Shown one piece after another: positions 33,882 to 43,311 of a DNA stretch of 64,000 nucleotides. Position 1 is the first letter of the stretch. Each line of letters starts with the position of its first letter. A program made the translations under genes and the position numbers. The notes beneath the pieces are model-generated. The model saw only the letters and a program-made list of their open reading frames with translations. It had not been told where the DNA came from and made no database searches. The DNA comes from a virus, in IMG/VR virus record IMGVR_UViG_3300026382_000009, positions 1-64,000 of that record. One strand, 5' to 3'.

Positions 33882-34703
33882 TTATGATATTTTTGAATGT
33901 AAATCAGATGTTTGTTTGTATGTTGTTCTGTATACTTTATAAGAAAGAGTTACACCAAAACTATTTGTAATATTTATATTATCTAATTGTGTATAATCAA
34001 CTCCAAATCCTGTATCTTTATCTTTCCATTCAGAAATACTTCCAAAACTATCTGGAAATAAAATATAATAATATTCTTCTTTACCACTATTTATATAATT
34101 GTAATCACCTGAAAAATCAGATTTTAGTTGAGATGAAAAATTGTTTTTAACTTCATTTTCATTAACTACAGAATTTACAGAATTACCCCAATAAACTCTT
34201 GCTCTCCAATAAACAGTGAAATTTCTACTAAATGTTTGATTTTTTGTATTTTTTGCTTCAATTTTCCAAGTATAAGAACTATTAGGTGTTGTTTTAACTT
34301 TGTCCAAACCTATATCTAAATCTTCAGTTCCATCATTTGCTAAGTTTTCGCCTAAAACAGTTGATGCATTTACATCAGTTATTTTTATTGTATTATCAAT
34401 TATATTTTCTTGATGACTAGTTGTCCATTTGAAAGTTCTGATGCCACCAGTAATTTTATCACCAACTTCTAAAATTGTTGGTTGTAAATCTATATAAAAT
34501 GAATTAAATTTTGGATATTCATAAGGATATAATATCATATTTAGAACTTCACAAGGCGTTAAACCACTAATAACTGTTCCAGATTCAAGTCCACCATGAT
34601 TTGTTGGAACAGGATCACTTTTATCCATTACACAACTTCCTGTTCCTCCACCAGATGTATTTGAACCCTTAAATTTGAAAAAATAATAAGGATTTGTTAT
34701 CAT
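33882..34703 (-). CDS. Virion structural protein, fibre-type
   Basis: The 273-residue product has a Gly/Ser-rich start (SNTSGGGTGSC) and then HGGLESGTVISGLTPCEVLN with MILYPYEYP, a block I associate with a conserved domain in phage fibre or baseplate-appendage proteins. The remainder is Thr/Asn-rich beta structure with Ig-like character (TFSRNFTVYWRARVYWG). Its location in the adhesin block supports a surface-exposed role. Confidence 0.55.
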   Translation of the reverse strand: MITNPYYFFKFKGSNTSGGGTGSCVMDKSDPVPTNHGGLESGTVISGLTPCEVLNMILYPYEYPKFNSFYIDLQPTILEVGDKITGGIRTFKWTTSHQENIIDNTIKITDVNASTVLGENLANDGTEDLDIGLDKVKTTPNSSYTWKIEAKNTKNQTFSRNFTVYWRARVYWGNSVNSVVNENEVKNNFSSQLKSDFSGDYNYINSGKEEYYYILFPDSFGSISEWKDKDTGFGVDYTQLDNINITNSFGVTLSYKVYRTTYKQTSDLHSKIS

Positions 34704-34712
34704 AAAATCTCC

Positions 34713-35084
34713 TTAATAACCTACAGCCATAGGTATTAATGTAATTTTAGCATCTCCTGGAGAATTTATTGTTCCACCACTAAATTTGCAATTTACTCTT
34801 AGTAATTCTTCATTTTCAGCAATTGGAATCATAATTCTATATTTACCAGATTTTGAAAAAACTTTTTTATAATTTTTAACTGTTTCAGGTGTATCTTCAT
34901 ATTGCATTGGATACCAATCATCTAATCTTTTTTCATAAACATCAAATGTTAATATTAAATTAATCTCATCACCTTTTATATAATTTACATAAATAACAAT
35001 TGTTGATTTTGATGGAACAGAACCTTTTGCTGAAGTATCTCCTTCATCAAGTAAATTATTTTTAAAATCATATATTCTTATCAT
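34713..35084 (-). CDS. Beta-rich structural protein, paralogue of the 36086 gene
   Basis: The 123-residue product (begins MIRIYDFKNNLLDEGD) aligns with the gene at 36086-36469 over its length: shared IYVNY, FDVYEKRLDDWYPMQY, GKYRIMIP and a strand-rich end. The two flank a long coiled-coil gene. The start overlaps that gene by four bases. A small decoration or fibre-tip protein is plausible but unproved. Confidence 0.6.
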   Translation of the reverse strand: MIRIYDFKNNLLDEGDTSAKGSVPSKSTIVIYVNYIKGDEINLILTFDVYEKRLDDWYPMQYEDTPETVKNYKKVFSKSGKYRIMIPIAENEELLRVNCKFSGGTINSPGDAKITLIPMAVGY

Positions 35085-36076
35085 TTTCTTTTTCCTTTGA
35101 AAAAATTGAAAAAGTTAAAATTTTTAAGTTTATTAAATTTGTTATTATAAATATAATTTTTTATTTCTATTGTTTTAACATCAATTTTGTTTTTTATCAA
35201 ATTTAGTTCGTTTAAAAAAATAGTTTTTAATTCATTTATTCTAATAAATGTTTGATTAGAAAAAAAATCAATTTTATATAATAAAGAATTTATTTTTTCA
35301 TCTTGTTTTTCAAAATGTTGTTTTAAGTTTTTATTTTCATCAAATATTTTTTTCAAAAAATTATATTGATAATCTAGTTTGGAAAAAATTTCATTTTTAA
35401 AATCAAGTAATTTTTTAATTAAATTATTTTGTTCAATGTTTATTGAAATTATTTTCAAAAAATTAATTTCTATTCGTGAAAATAATTTTTTTATTTCTTC
35501 AAAATGATTTTTGGAATTTTCTATTAACATATTTACTAACACATTATTTTTATTTATTTTTTCAATGATTTCATTATCTTTTTTGAATAATATGTTAATT
35601 GTTTCATTTTTTGAATTTTCTATTGATTTCTCAATTTTTTCTACATTTTCTTCTAGTTTTTTAATTTTTTCAATTTTTCTAAATAGAACTTTAAAATTTG
35701 TGTTTATACTCTCATTTAATGATAAAAATTGTTCTTTAAGTTGAGAAACATCATTTTTTATTAATTCATGAGATTTTTCAATAAAAGCTAACTTTTCTTT
35801 GAGAATTTGTTGATTTTTTTCAAGTTCTTTGAATTTGTCTAATTTTTCTATTTTTCTAAGAATTTCTGTATTTTTTAATTCATTTGCAAGATTTTTTTCA
35901 ATTTTGTTTAAATTATCATCAATTTTATTAATTTCTATTTTTAATTCATTTATTTTTGATAAAAATAAGTTTTCGGAGAGATTTTTGTAATTTTTATTAT
36001 TTTCATCGTTTTTTATAAATTTTTCATCATTTTTTTCATTTGATGGATTTTTATCAATTTTCATTGTTTTAATCAT
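35081..36076 (-). CDS. Long coiled-coil protein, 331 aa
   Basis: Nearly the entire protein is Lys/Glu/Asn-rich heptad coiled coil (for example NELKIEINKIDDNLNKIEKN), with a short basic Phe/Lys tail (FNFFNFFKGKRK). No membrane segment is present. In the adhesin block such a rod could be a fibre shaft or connector; alternatively it may be a lumenal or cytoplasmic assembly factor. It is translationally coupled to the gene at 34713. Confidence 0.6.
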   Translation of the reverse strand: MIKTMKIDKNPSNEKNDEKFIKNDENNKNYKNLSENLFLSKINELKIEINKIDDNLNKIEKNLANELKNTEILRKIEKLDKFKELEKNQQILKEKLAFIEKSHELIKNDVSQLKEQFLSLNESINTNFKVLFRKIEKIKKLEENVEKIEKSIENSKNETINILFKKDNEIIEKINKNNVLVNMLIENSKNHFEEIKKLFSRIEINFLKIISINIEQNNLIKKLLDFKNEIFSKLDYQYNFLKKIFDENKNLKQHFEKQDEKINSLLYKIDFFSNQTFIRINELKTIFLNELNLIKNKIDVKTIEIKNYIYNNKFNKLKNFNFFNFFKGKRK

Positions 36077-36085
36077 TTATTTCCT

Positions 36086-36469
36086 TTAAGACAAAATCTG
36101 TGGTTTTTTATAATAAATTACTGCAACTCTGATATCTATATCTCCAATGTTTGTTGAATCACCATTAGGAACAATATTTATTCTTACTTTCTTTTCATTT
36201 TCTTTAACTTCTAAAGGTATTCTATATTTTCCAACTAAAAGGTCTCTATTATACGTAATAATTTGAGAACCATCATCATATTGAATTGGATAAAAGTCAT
36301 CAAGTTTTTCATCAAATACGTCAAAAGATATATTAAAACTGTTTTCTGTTCCTTTGTTTTTATAATTTATGTAAATAATTAATTCTCTATGATGAGATTC
36401 AAACTCTTGTGATGCCCTTGAAGAATATTCACCAACTAATTCACCAACATTATTATAAAACTTTATCAT
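36086..36469 (-). CDS. Beta-rich structural protein, paralogue of the 34713 gene
   Basis: The 127-residue product (begins MIKFYNNVGELVGEY) shares IYINY, FDVFDEKLDDFYPIQY and GKYRIPLEV with the gene at 34713-35084. It is probably a duplicated small virion protein. The start at 36469 has AAAGGA upstream. Confidence 0.6.
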   Translation of the reverse strand: MIKFYNNVGELVGEYSSRASQEFESHHRELIIYINYKNKGTENSFNISFDVFDEKLDDFYPIQYDDGSQIITYNRDLLVGKYRIPLEVKENEKKVRINIVPNGDSTNIGDIDIRVAVIYYKKPQILS

Positions 36470-36527
36470 TTTAATCCTTTATAAATCCTTTTATTTATTT
36501 AATTTTTAAAAGAATTTATAAAGAACA

Positions 36528-36547
36528 AAGTCTCTTGAAAGAGACTT
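36528..36547 (-). terminator. Hairpin at the end of the 36546 gene
   Basis: AAGTCTCT (36528-36535) pairs with AGAGACTT (36540-36547) around a 4-base loop and is followed on the minus strand by TGTTCTTT, a weak U-rich tract. It overlaps the stop codon of the gene ending at 36546. Confidence 0.55.
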
Positions 36548-37190
36548 ATTGTCCAAATTTTTTAAATGGATTTATTAAAAATGTAAATGTATAACTGATA
36601 TGCTTTCCTATTACATCTGGTCCAACGTTCCAATTTTTCCAACCAATATTACATTTTAAACCATAATTTGTAAATGGATACTTCCATCTAAGTCTATACA
36701 TAGGATACATTTTATTATTTTCATCATAAACTTCTGTATATTCAAATCCTGTTTTATCAATTTTACTGTCTAAACAATTTTCATAATCATTATTGAATTT
36801 TTTTGTAGAACATTTTGAGTTTTTAAAAGCTTTTCTAAATCCTATATGTTTAATTACTATTCCATCAAAACCAAGTTTTAATCCAAGATTATGAACAGGA
36901 TTTCTTAGAACAGTCCATCTAAATCTTGTCCAAAAATTTCTTTCTCCATTAACATGTGAACGTAAGTAATAAATATCTCCATCTATTCCATCATCTTTAT
37001 TACCATAAATAGCATCTATCCATTTATCTTTAAATTTGTGATTAGGACGAGATGTTTCATTTCTTGGATTGTAATTTTCAATTCTGTTTAATAATAATGT
37101 TATTCCAACAATAAATGGAGAAAAAATAATAGCTATTAATTGAATAGAAAAAGTTAATAATATTCTAATGATATTTTTTATATGTTTCAT
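36546..37190 (-). CDS. Membrane-anchored phage protein, 214 aa
   Basis: A long hydrophobic N-terminal region (about residues 8-35) is followed by a soluble domain with FWTRFRWTVLRNPVHNLG. The RNPxHN block is shared by a family of phage proteins of unknown function that also have an N-terminal membrane anchor. The C-terminal WKYPFTNYGLKCN is aromatic-rich. It sits oddly in the middle of the fibre genes, and its role is unknown. Confidence 0.6.
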   Translation of the reverse strand: MKHIKNIIRILLTFSIQLIAIIFSPFIVGITLLLNRIENYNPRNETSRPNHKFKDKWIDAIYGNKDDGIDGDIYYLRSHVNGERNFWTRFRWTVLRNPVHNLGLKLGFDGIVIKHIGFRKAFKNSKCSTKKFNNDYENCLDSKIDKTGFEYTEVYDENNKMYPMYRLRWKYPFTNYGLKCNIGWKNWNVGPDVIGKHISYTFTFLINPFKKFGQ

Positions 37191-37193
37191 TTA

Positions 37194-37676
37194 TTACTCC
37201 CATGTAATAGATTCAATTTCTTCAATAGTTTTTGCATTATCAAGTTGTTTTCTAAGTTCATTGTATTTGATAAATATTTCAGTTTGTGCTTGTCCAGCTC
37301 TTTGTAAAGCTTCTTTGAGTTCTGGTTTTGTTAATTCAATGATCTCATTATTATAATCAATCCAGCTAATAATTGTTGTATCATCTGGTAACCCATTAAT
37401 AGCTCTGTTCATCCTATCTTGTGATTTTTCATCGCCATTAAGTTCTTTTCTGTTATTTAATGTAATTTTTATAGCTGCTGTTAATTTTTTTCTAGTTGAT
37501 TTGAGAAAAGCTAGTTTACTAGTTTTGGCTTGTTTGAATAACTCTTGTTTTTGTAATTCACTAAATTCTTGCGGTGGATTGTTTTTATCATATTCTATAA
37601 AACCTTCAGGAACACTATACCCTGTCCCTTTAATTAATCTATTGTTTTCTATTTTATAAAAATATTTTAGTTTCAT
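37194..37676 (-). CDS. DUF4376-like putative fibre chaperone
   Basis: The 160-residue product is helical and charged, with SKLAFLKSTRKKLTAAIKI and a C-terminal helical pair (LQRAGQAQTEIF). This organisation is like the small genes after other fibres in this window. It overlaps the fibre gene 37676-38179 by one base, implying coupled synthesis. Confidence 0.55.
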   Translation of the reverse strand: MKLKYFYKIENNRLIKGTGYSVPEGFIEYDKNNPPQEFSELQKQELFKQAKTSKLAFLKSTRKKLTAAIKITLNNRKELNGDEKSQDRMNRAINGLPDDTTIISWIDYNNEIIELTKPELKEALQRAGQAQTEIFIKYNELRKQLDNAKTIEEIESITWE

Positions 37677-38179
37677 TATTTTCCTCCTATAACTATAACA
37701 GAAAATTTTTCGTCAAAATAGCTACTATCGCTATGTATATACACAGAAAAACTATCTATTTGATTAAATTGCCAACCAGTGTTAATTTCCCAGTGAGAAC
37801 CCGGGGCAAACACAGTAACAGCAACAGCATAGTTATTATTGTTTAAACTATTTTTAAAATGAATATCATACTGCCCAACGTCAAGTTTAACTACACTATT
37901 TATATTATAACTTTCTAAAATTGTTCCATCCTTGTCAATAACAGCCCAAGCAGTAACTTGATTCTTAATCCAACTATCATCTTTCTTAATAATTTCTGTT
38001 CCAGTTGTTTTAACTAATTCACCTACTATATTCTCTACTTTGTCTGCAACTGTTTGATCTAATACATTTGTTAAATCTTTCTCAGCTTTCCTATTCTCTA
38101 AATCTAGTGTTGACGGTTGATATGGACCACCAACACCAACTTTTTTGATAGTGTTACCTTCTTTGATTAATCCAGGCAT
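37676..38179 (-). CDS. Short tail fibre or fibre-tip protein, 167 aa
   Basis: The N-terminal part (IKKVGVGGPYQPSTLDLE) resembles attachment ends of small fibres. The C-terminal two thirds is beta-rich with NQVTAWAVIDKDGTILESYNI, as in phage fibre tips. It lies in a fibre-chaperone pair with 37194-37676 and is separated by two bases from the previous chaperone-like gene. Confidence 0.6.
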   Translation of the reverse strand: MPGLIKEGNTIKKVGVGGPYQPSTLDLENRKAEKDLTNVLDQTVADKVENIVGELVKTTGTEIIKKDDSWIKNQVTAWAVIDKDGTILESYNINSVVKLDVGQYDIHFKNSLNNNNYAVAVTVFAPGSHWEINTGWQFNQIDSFSVYIHSDSSYFDEKFSVIVIGGK

Positions 38180-38181
38180 TG

Positions 38182-38736
38182 TTATTCTCCTTTATCTTCT
38201 TTATAAATTAATTGACCATTATCTAAATCTATAACAGAATTTTTAAGTTTTTCAATATCAGTCTCGTTATTTATCTGAGTTTCAATAGACCATTTATTTT
38301 TGTATAATTGTTGTCCAGCTTGAATTATTTCTTTTTTCATTTCTACAAGTTGTGTTTTAGTAACTGTTGTAAAACTATTATCAGCTAATCTAAATTCTAC
38401 AGTATCTGTATCATTTTCTAAAATATCTAGTAAACCATTTATGTTAGTTAAAGCAACAATTCCAGCATCTATATCTTTATCAATTGTTTTACTATGTATT
38501 ACTGATTTTGTTTTTCTTTTTTCAAATTCTGTTTTTAAAATTTTTAAAAGTTTATTTTTAAAATATTCTAATCTTTCTTTTTCTGTAAAGGCTGGTTCAG
38601 GAGTATTACCTTCTTCTAGCCATTTTTTGATTTCTTGATAATGTCTGTTACCTGTTTCTAATGGAACAAAAATTCCATCAAGATAATAACCTTTAAGTTC
38701 ATTTGTTTCAATGTCTCTTATTTCTTTTACTTTCAT
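38182..38736 (-). CDS. DUF4376-like putative fibre chaperone
   Basis: The N-terminus (NELKGYYLDGIFVPLE) is followed by a charged helical middle, then KDIDAGIVALTNINGLLDIL, a short beta segment and KTQLVEMKKEIIQAGQQLY. This matches the arrangement in other DUF4376-like proteins. It follows the fibre gene 38752-39777. Confidence 0.6.
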   Translation of the reverse strand: MKVKEIRDIETNELKGYYLDGIFVPLETGNRHYQEIKKWLEEGNTPEPAFTEKERLEYFKNKLLKILKTEFEKRKTKSVIHSKTIDKDIDAGIVALTNINGLLDILENDTDTVEFRLADNSFTTVTKTQLVEMKKEIIQAGQQLYKNKWSIETQINNETDIEKLKNSVIDLDNGQLIYKEDKGE

Positions 38737-38751
38737 GTTTTCCCCTTTTTT

Positions 38752-39777
38752 TTATAATTCAGCATCTAATTCTACAGTCACTGTTCCCATTGCGTCATTT
38801 GTAGATTTAGGAAAAAAGTTGCTATTACCAATAAGTGTATGTGTTTTGTTGGGTAAATAAAATTTAGTAAAACTTGTTATTATTTCAATTGGAATATCTT
38901 TTTTATCTTCATTGTCATAAGAGTAATAACTCATTCTTCCTATTGCACCAGTTTCTGGAGAAATTAATTTTATTGATGGTGTAATTCTTTTTTCTTTATA
39001 TGAAATTACGCCAAATGTATCATCTGGTCCTACAGATTTCAAAATAGTTGTTGTAAATTTTTCATAATATCTTTTACATCTTTCTAATTGAACATCGTAT
39101 GGGACATATTCAAAACCAGTAGCTACAGATCCTTCTTCTAATTGAATATCTTTCAAATAAATTGTTGGTGTTGAAGTATCAGGAACTATATGTCTAATAA
39201 CTATCTCTAACCAAGAATTTTCTGGCTCATAAGTTGGATTACCATCTTCTTCAAATGTTGGCACTTTAAAACTTATTTCATAACGGTTAAACTCAGTATT
39301 TGTAAAAAAATTATTCAAATATATTATTTTGGACGCAGTTTTTAATTCACTGTCTGAACTATTATATTTTCTTGTTATCCAAATTTCTAAATCTTTACCA
39401 TTTCCATCAGATTTATAGTCAAAAGACAGTGTTAATTCTTTACCAGAATATAAATGTAAAAATTCCAATCTCTGTCTATAATCAACATATGCATGAACAC
39501 TCTCACTACCATCATTATAATTGTTAGTCATTTTTATTTTTAAACTAGCACTGTAATTATTTTCCACATGTTTACTGTATGTAGCGGCACAACCAAAAAT
39601 TTGTGCAATAGCCCTATCTGCTGTATATTCTTTTTCTAATGGAACATCTTTAGATTTGGTATCAAAAGAAAAGCTTTCTCCTCTCTGCCAAATACTAAAA
39701 TCACCATTAATAATTTTATTTTTAAAATTACATTGTGTATCAGGGTAATTTGATATTACCGTAATTTTATCAGACAT
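38752..39777 (-). CDS. Tail fibre/adhesin with a carbohydrate-binding-like domain
   Basis: The product has NKIINGDFSIWQRG and a YTADRAIAQ motif at the front, then a beta sandwich and IQLEEGSVATGFEYVPYDVQLERC. This combination is common in phage tail fibres and tail knobs that bind surface glycans. The C-terminus is a beta-rich tip. It is paired with the chaperone-like gene at 38182. Confidence 0.75.
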   Translation of the reverse strand: MSDKITVISNYPDTQCNFKNKIINGDFSIWQRGESFSFDTKSKDVPLEKEYTADRAIAQIFGCAATYSKHVENNYSASLKIKMTNNYNDGSESVHAYVDYRQRLEFLHLYSGKELTLSFDYKSDGNGKDLEIWITRKYNSSDSELKTASKIIYLNNFFTNTEFNRYEISFKVPTFEEDGNPTYEPENSWLEIVIRHIVPDTSTPTIYLKDIQLEEGSVATGFEYVPYDVQLERCKRYYEKFTTTILKSVGPDDTFGVISYKEKRITPSIKLISPETGAIGRMSYYSYDNEDKKDIPIEIITSFTKFYLPNKTHTLIGNSNFFPKSTNDAMGTVTVELDAEL

Positions 39778-39797
39778 TAAACATCCTTTTTGTCAAA

Positions 39798-40157
39798 TTA
39801 TATTCTCAAATCTTCTATAACTTTCAAAAGTTCATCAAATGTTTTACACATATTAATTTTTTCTTCAATTTCATTACTTTTCTCTCTTATAACTTTTCTT
39901 TGTGATAAAATATCTGCATATTTTTCTTTTGTTGATGTAACATCACCTCCCTCAATTTGAATTTCAGATATTTTTGAAATAACCCAATCTGTTTTTTTAA
40001 GCTGTCTTTCTGCATCCCATTTAACCGTATCTATGGCTACTTTTCTTAATTCTTCTAAATCTGTAGGAATATTCCAAATTTTATTTCCTTTTTCATTTAT
40101 AAAAAAAGGATCTATATTTGAATAAACTAAATCACCAATTTTTATTTGTTTAATCAT
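39798..40157 (-). CDS. Small fibre-associated protein, 119 aa
   Basis: The product has a beta-turn start (IGDLVYSNIDPFFINEKG) and a conserved-looking helical part, RKVAIDTVKWDAERQLKKT, then SKISEI and YADILSQRKVI. The helical block is seen in small proteins encoded next to phage fibres. It follows the spike-like gene at 40168 and may assist its assembly. Confidence 0.5.
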   Translation of the reverse strand: MIKQIKIGDLVYSNIDPFFINEKGNKIWNIPTDLEELRKVAIDTVKWDAERQLKKTDWVISKISEIQIEGGDVTSTKEKYADILSQRKVIREKSNEIEEKINMCKTFDELLKVIEDLRI

Positions 40158-40167
40158 TTATTTATCC

Positions 40168-41019
40168 TTATGAACTAAAATTTATATTTGAAAGTAAATT
40201 AATAGGATTTCCACTTCCTGAATCTCTAACAATACCATAAAGTAAATCTGAATAAGATAATGATGATCCATCTCGTTTAGTTCCTAGAAAATAATGTGTG
40301 AGTGAAACTCTAAAAGTTCCTGCATCTAATCCAATTAAAAAGCTATCTCTGTTTTTTCCATTGAATAAAACACTATATTCTTCGTTATAATGATCATTTT
40401 TATAATAATGAATTAAATCATATATTTGTCTATCTGAAGCTTTTACAAATGGTGTATCTCCAATTTTTACTGTGCATTCTTCCAAAGTTATTTGTCCACC
40501 TGTTGTTCCTCCCCATCTTAAAAAAAATCCAACTCTATGCGAAATAGGTAATGAATTATCAACAAAATCACCTGTTTGAAATGTTACATACCATGCATAA
40601 AATGCTGCATTTTGTAAAATTATTCCATTTGTAGCATTATAGTCTTTACCATGATAATTGTATACATAACATCTATTTCTAATTACTGGCTTAGCTGTTG
40701 TATCAGTTTCATTACCAAATATTCTAATAAGTTTATTTTTCACATAAATATCATTATCAATTACAAAATCTTCACTACCTCTTAAAATAATTTTACCATA
40801 TCCACCAACAGGGATACTATTAATAGCTTTTTCAATAGTTTTAAATGGTTTATCTTTACTACCATCATTGGTATCATCACCATTCCCAGCGTCTACATAA
40901 AATATTTTTTCTAAATTTTCAGCGAAAGGTAATCCTCTAATTAAATCTGCATCTATTCCACTTCCAGCTCCATCTATTTCTTTTACTTGATTTCTGAAGA
41001 AATCACTAAATTTTGCCAT
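40168..41019 (-). CDS. Tail spike/fibre with a beta-helix start
   Basis: The N-terminus has GAGSGIDADLIRGLP, a sequence frequent at phage fibre joints, followed by FYVDAGNGDDTNDGSKDKPF and KTIEKAIN, the classic opening of a right-handed beta-helix (pectate-lyase-like/DUF1565). No catalytic residues are identifiable. It overlaps the upstream gene by one base. Confidence 0.65.
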   Translation of the reverse strand: MAKFSDFFRNQVKEIDGAGSGIDADLIRGLPFAENLEKIFYVDAGNGDDTNDGSKDKPFKTIEKAINSIPVGGYGKIILRGSEDFVIDNDIYVKNKLIRIFGNETDTTAKPVIRNRCYVYNYHGKDYNATNGIILQNAAFYAWYVTFQTGDFVDNSLPISHRVGFFLRWGGTTGGQITLEECTVKIGDTPFVKASDRQIYDLIHYYKNDHYNEEYSVLFNGKNRDSFLIGLDAGTFRVSLTHYFLGTKRDGSSLSYSDLLYGIVRDSGSGNPINLLSNINFSS

Positions 41020-42179
41020 TATACAACCCTCCAGTCATTATGCAATGCATTGTAAATAAATTTATATTCTTTATTTTCTAAATCTAAAACAATATTTGTA
41101 TCACCCATAATTGTTTCACTTCCACCAGGTTTCACTGTTAAATTATTTGTATTAAAAGTTCCTTTTACATCATTAATATAAATAGTATCACCATTCTTTG
41201 GACTTGCAGGTAAAGTAACAGTAAATGAACCACCACTCGTATCAGCAAATATATAATCACCGTTAACAGCATTATAATCAGAATTTTTATCTCTATAATT
41301 AAACTGTAATACTAAAGCATTTGCTATATGATTTTGATCAATAAATACATATCCATAATATTGTTTAAATTCTATAATATCATTTTTATTTAAGTCAATT
41401 AACCATTTAATATGTGTATTATCTTCTTCTGAAAAATGTTCACCATTGATTAACTTTACTCCATTCCTATAAACTTCAAGTGATTTTCCATCAGGATTGT
41501 AAACTCTGTCATGTGGTAATTCATAAACAGTTCCAGCAGGTATATCAGAAGTCAAAGTTACAAATTCATCAAATGCTACAACATTTGTCCCTTGAAATCC
41601 CTGCAAGTCAAAAAGAACACCATAACCATAAACAATTGTTTCATCAGATAATGAAGTAAATTTAATTCTGAAATCTGATGTTTTAGAATCCAAATAAATT
41701 CTATACGGTTCATCTACTTTTATCCATGTTGTTCCACCATCTACACTATATTCTATTTTATATTTAGAAGTATCTTGAGGCGTATTTACAAATATTTCGA
41801 ATGCTGAATAACTTCCACCATCAAGTATAATATTACCTGTTTCAAAATACTGATCAGTATTATAAACAAATCTTTTATTAACAGAATCATAAGTTCCATT
41901 GTTAAAAACTAATGATGGTTCAGGATTAATAGAATTAAATACAGAATAAGTTTCTTGAGCAAAATCACTTGATGCTAAAAGAATTTCATAAATAGATGCA
42001 TCATCACCACCTAAGCCACCTATAGGAACAACTTCTTCAGAACCATTGACAGGATTTAATCTTTTTGTGTAAATAGTTTGATCAGCTAAATTTACAGCTA
42101 ACTCTCCAACTTCAAGTTCATTTTTGTCAGGTATTAATCCTGGTGTATTACTTCTTTTTATCAAAAATTTTATAGCCAT
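41019..42179 (-). CDS. Tail fibre/appendage protein, 386 aa
   Basis: The N-terminal segment IKRSNTPGLIPDKNELEVGE followed by LAVNLADQTIYTKR is the common phage attachment motif for fibres and short tail appendages. The middle is a beta sandwich, and the C-terminus reads AVNGDYIFADTSGGSFTVTL, as in many phage fibre shafts. It is likely an adhesin or its connector near the baseplate. Confidence 0.7.
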   Translation of the reverse strand: MAIKFLIKRSNTPGLIPDKNELEVGELAVNLADQTIYTKRLNPVNGSEEVVPIGGLGGDDASIYEILLASSDFAQETYSVFNSINPEPSLVFNNGTYDSVNKRFVYNTDQYFETGNIILDGGSYSAFEIFVNTPQDTSKYKIEYSVDGGTTWIKVDEPYRIYLDSKTSDFRIKFTSLSDETIVYGYGVLFDLQGFQGTNVVAFDEFVTLTSDIPAGTVYELPHDRVYNPDGKSLEVYRNGVKLINGEHFSEEDNTHIKWLIDLNKNDIIEFKQYYGYVFIDQNHIANALVLQFNYRDKNSDYNAVNGDYIFADTSGGSFTVTLPASPKNGDTIYINDVKGTFNTNNLTVKPGGSETIMGDTNIVLDLENKEYKFIYNALHNDWRVV

Positions 42180-42189
42180 TCAAGTCTCC

Positions 42190-42789
42190 TTATTTACCTG
42201 TAAAAGTGCCAGCATCTAATGTGTCTATAAAAATTAAACCATCTTCTGTGTCATTTACTATTACAAGTTTTCCCGCATGACCAGAATAACTTGAAGGTGT
42301 ATCCTCAATTTCAATAAATTTTTCTATATTAACTTTAAACCATAAAGGATTTTCAGGATCATTACTTCTTTGTACGTATAATCTTAATTCTTTTGTATTT
42401 AACCAATGTGTTCCCGGATTATAACCTGTATCACTAGAAGTAGGATCAGTTTCAGATAATTTTAAAGAACCACCTACACCATTCCAAACTTTCCACCAGT
42501 TTGTATCTGATAATTCATGACCTTTGTTATTATCTTTTAAAGATTTGTATAAAGTATCAGAATTAGGATCTTTTACTATATCACCTTTAGAATAAACTTT
42601 GTTTTTATCATATATTTCAGGATTTCCTAAAAGAGCATTTATATTTCCCCAATTTAATTCAACTCTATCTCTTAATTTTAAAACATTTTCTTGTATTTGT
42701 ATTAAAGGTCTATTAGTGACTGGAGCATTTATTTTTTCACCATCTATAATATATTGAGGAACAACGTATGGTAAATTTATTTGTGGCAT
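42190..42789 (-). CDS. Fibre/baseplate protein with a CBM5/12-like segment
   Basis: The 199-residue product contains NKVYSKGDIVKDPNSDTLYK and GHELSDTNWWKVW, a pattern matching small chitin-binding-type (CBM5/12-like) modules common in phage fibres. A second beta segment follows. It lies between the wedge genes and the fibres and could be the first fibre-linking protein. Confidence 0.6.
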   Translation of the reverse strand: MPQINLPYVVPQYIIDGEKINAPVTNRPLIQIQENVLKLRDRVELNWGNINALLGNPEIYDKNKVYSKGDIVKDPNSDTLYKSLKDNNKGHELSDTNWWKVWNGVGGSLKLSETDPTSSDTGYNPGTHWLNTKELRLYVQRSNDPENPLWFKVNIEKFIEIEDTPSSYSGHAGKLVIVNDTEDGLIFIDTLDAGTFTGK

Positions 42790-42798
42790 TATTTCTCC

Positions 42799-43311
42799 TT
42801 AAAAACTTAATATGTAGTCTATTTCAATTCGTGTTTCATTGTCTTTGATAATTGGTTTAACTTTTCGTGTCCAAATATTATCATTTTTATCAGCTAATCC
42901 AAATTCACACCAAAGTTTCCTGTTAAAATCGGGATTAGTGTTATCATTAGCTTCATTTTCTGTTATTACAAAAGAAAATTTAATTGCCGGATAACCATTT
43001 TCATCTGTTATTTTAATTTTTGATTTGTATTCTTTACTGAAAAATGTATTGATTAAATCAGTATCTGAAGCTTTAGGTTGTTCTAAATTTGAACAATCAC
43101 TTGATAAAGTTTTATTCATATCACCAATTTTTAATTTGGTGATTAAATTATCTGTGTCACCAAATGCAAGATTTCTTACAAATTCTCTTGATTGAATAAC
43201 AACTATATTTTCATCAGAAAATTGATCTACTAATTTTCCTTTTTTATAAATACGAAAAATTAATGTTCCTTTCATATCAATAGAAAAATTTTTTTCGTCT
43301 TTTATTTGCAT
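42799..43311 (-). CDS. Baseplate-region protein, 170 aa
   Basis: A beta-rich protein (begins MQIKDEKNFSIDMKG) with IVVIQSREFVRNLAFGD in the middle, typical of small proteins between baseplate wedge genes and fibres. No catalytic motif. The start is one base from the tail protein I-like gene, so it is part of the same unit. Confidence 0.5.
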   Translation of the reverse strand: MQIKDEKNFSIDMKGTLIFRIYKKGKLVDQFSDENIVVIQSREFVRNLAFGDTDNLITKLKIGDMNKTLSSDCSNLEQPKASDTDLINTFFSKEYKSKIKITDENGYPAIKFSFVITENEANDNTNPDFNRKLWCEFGLADKNDNIWTRKVKPIIKDNETRIEIDYILSF

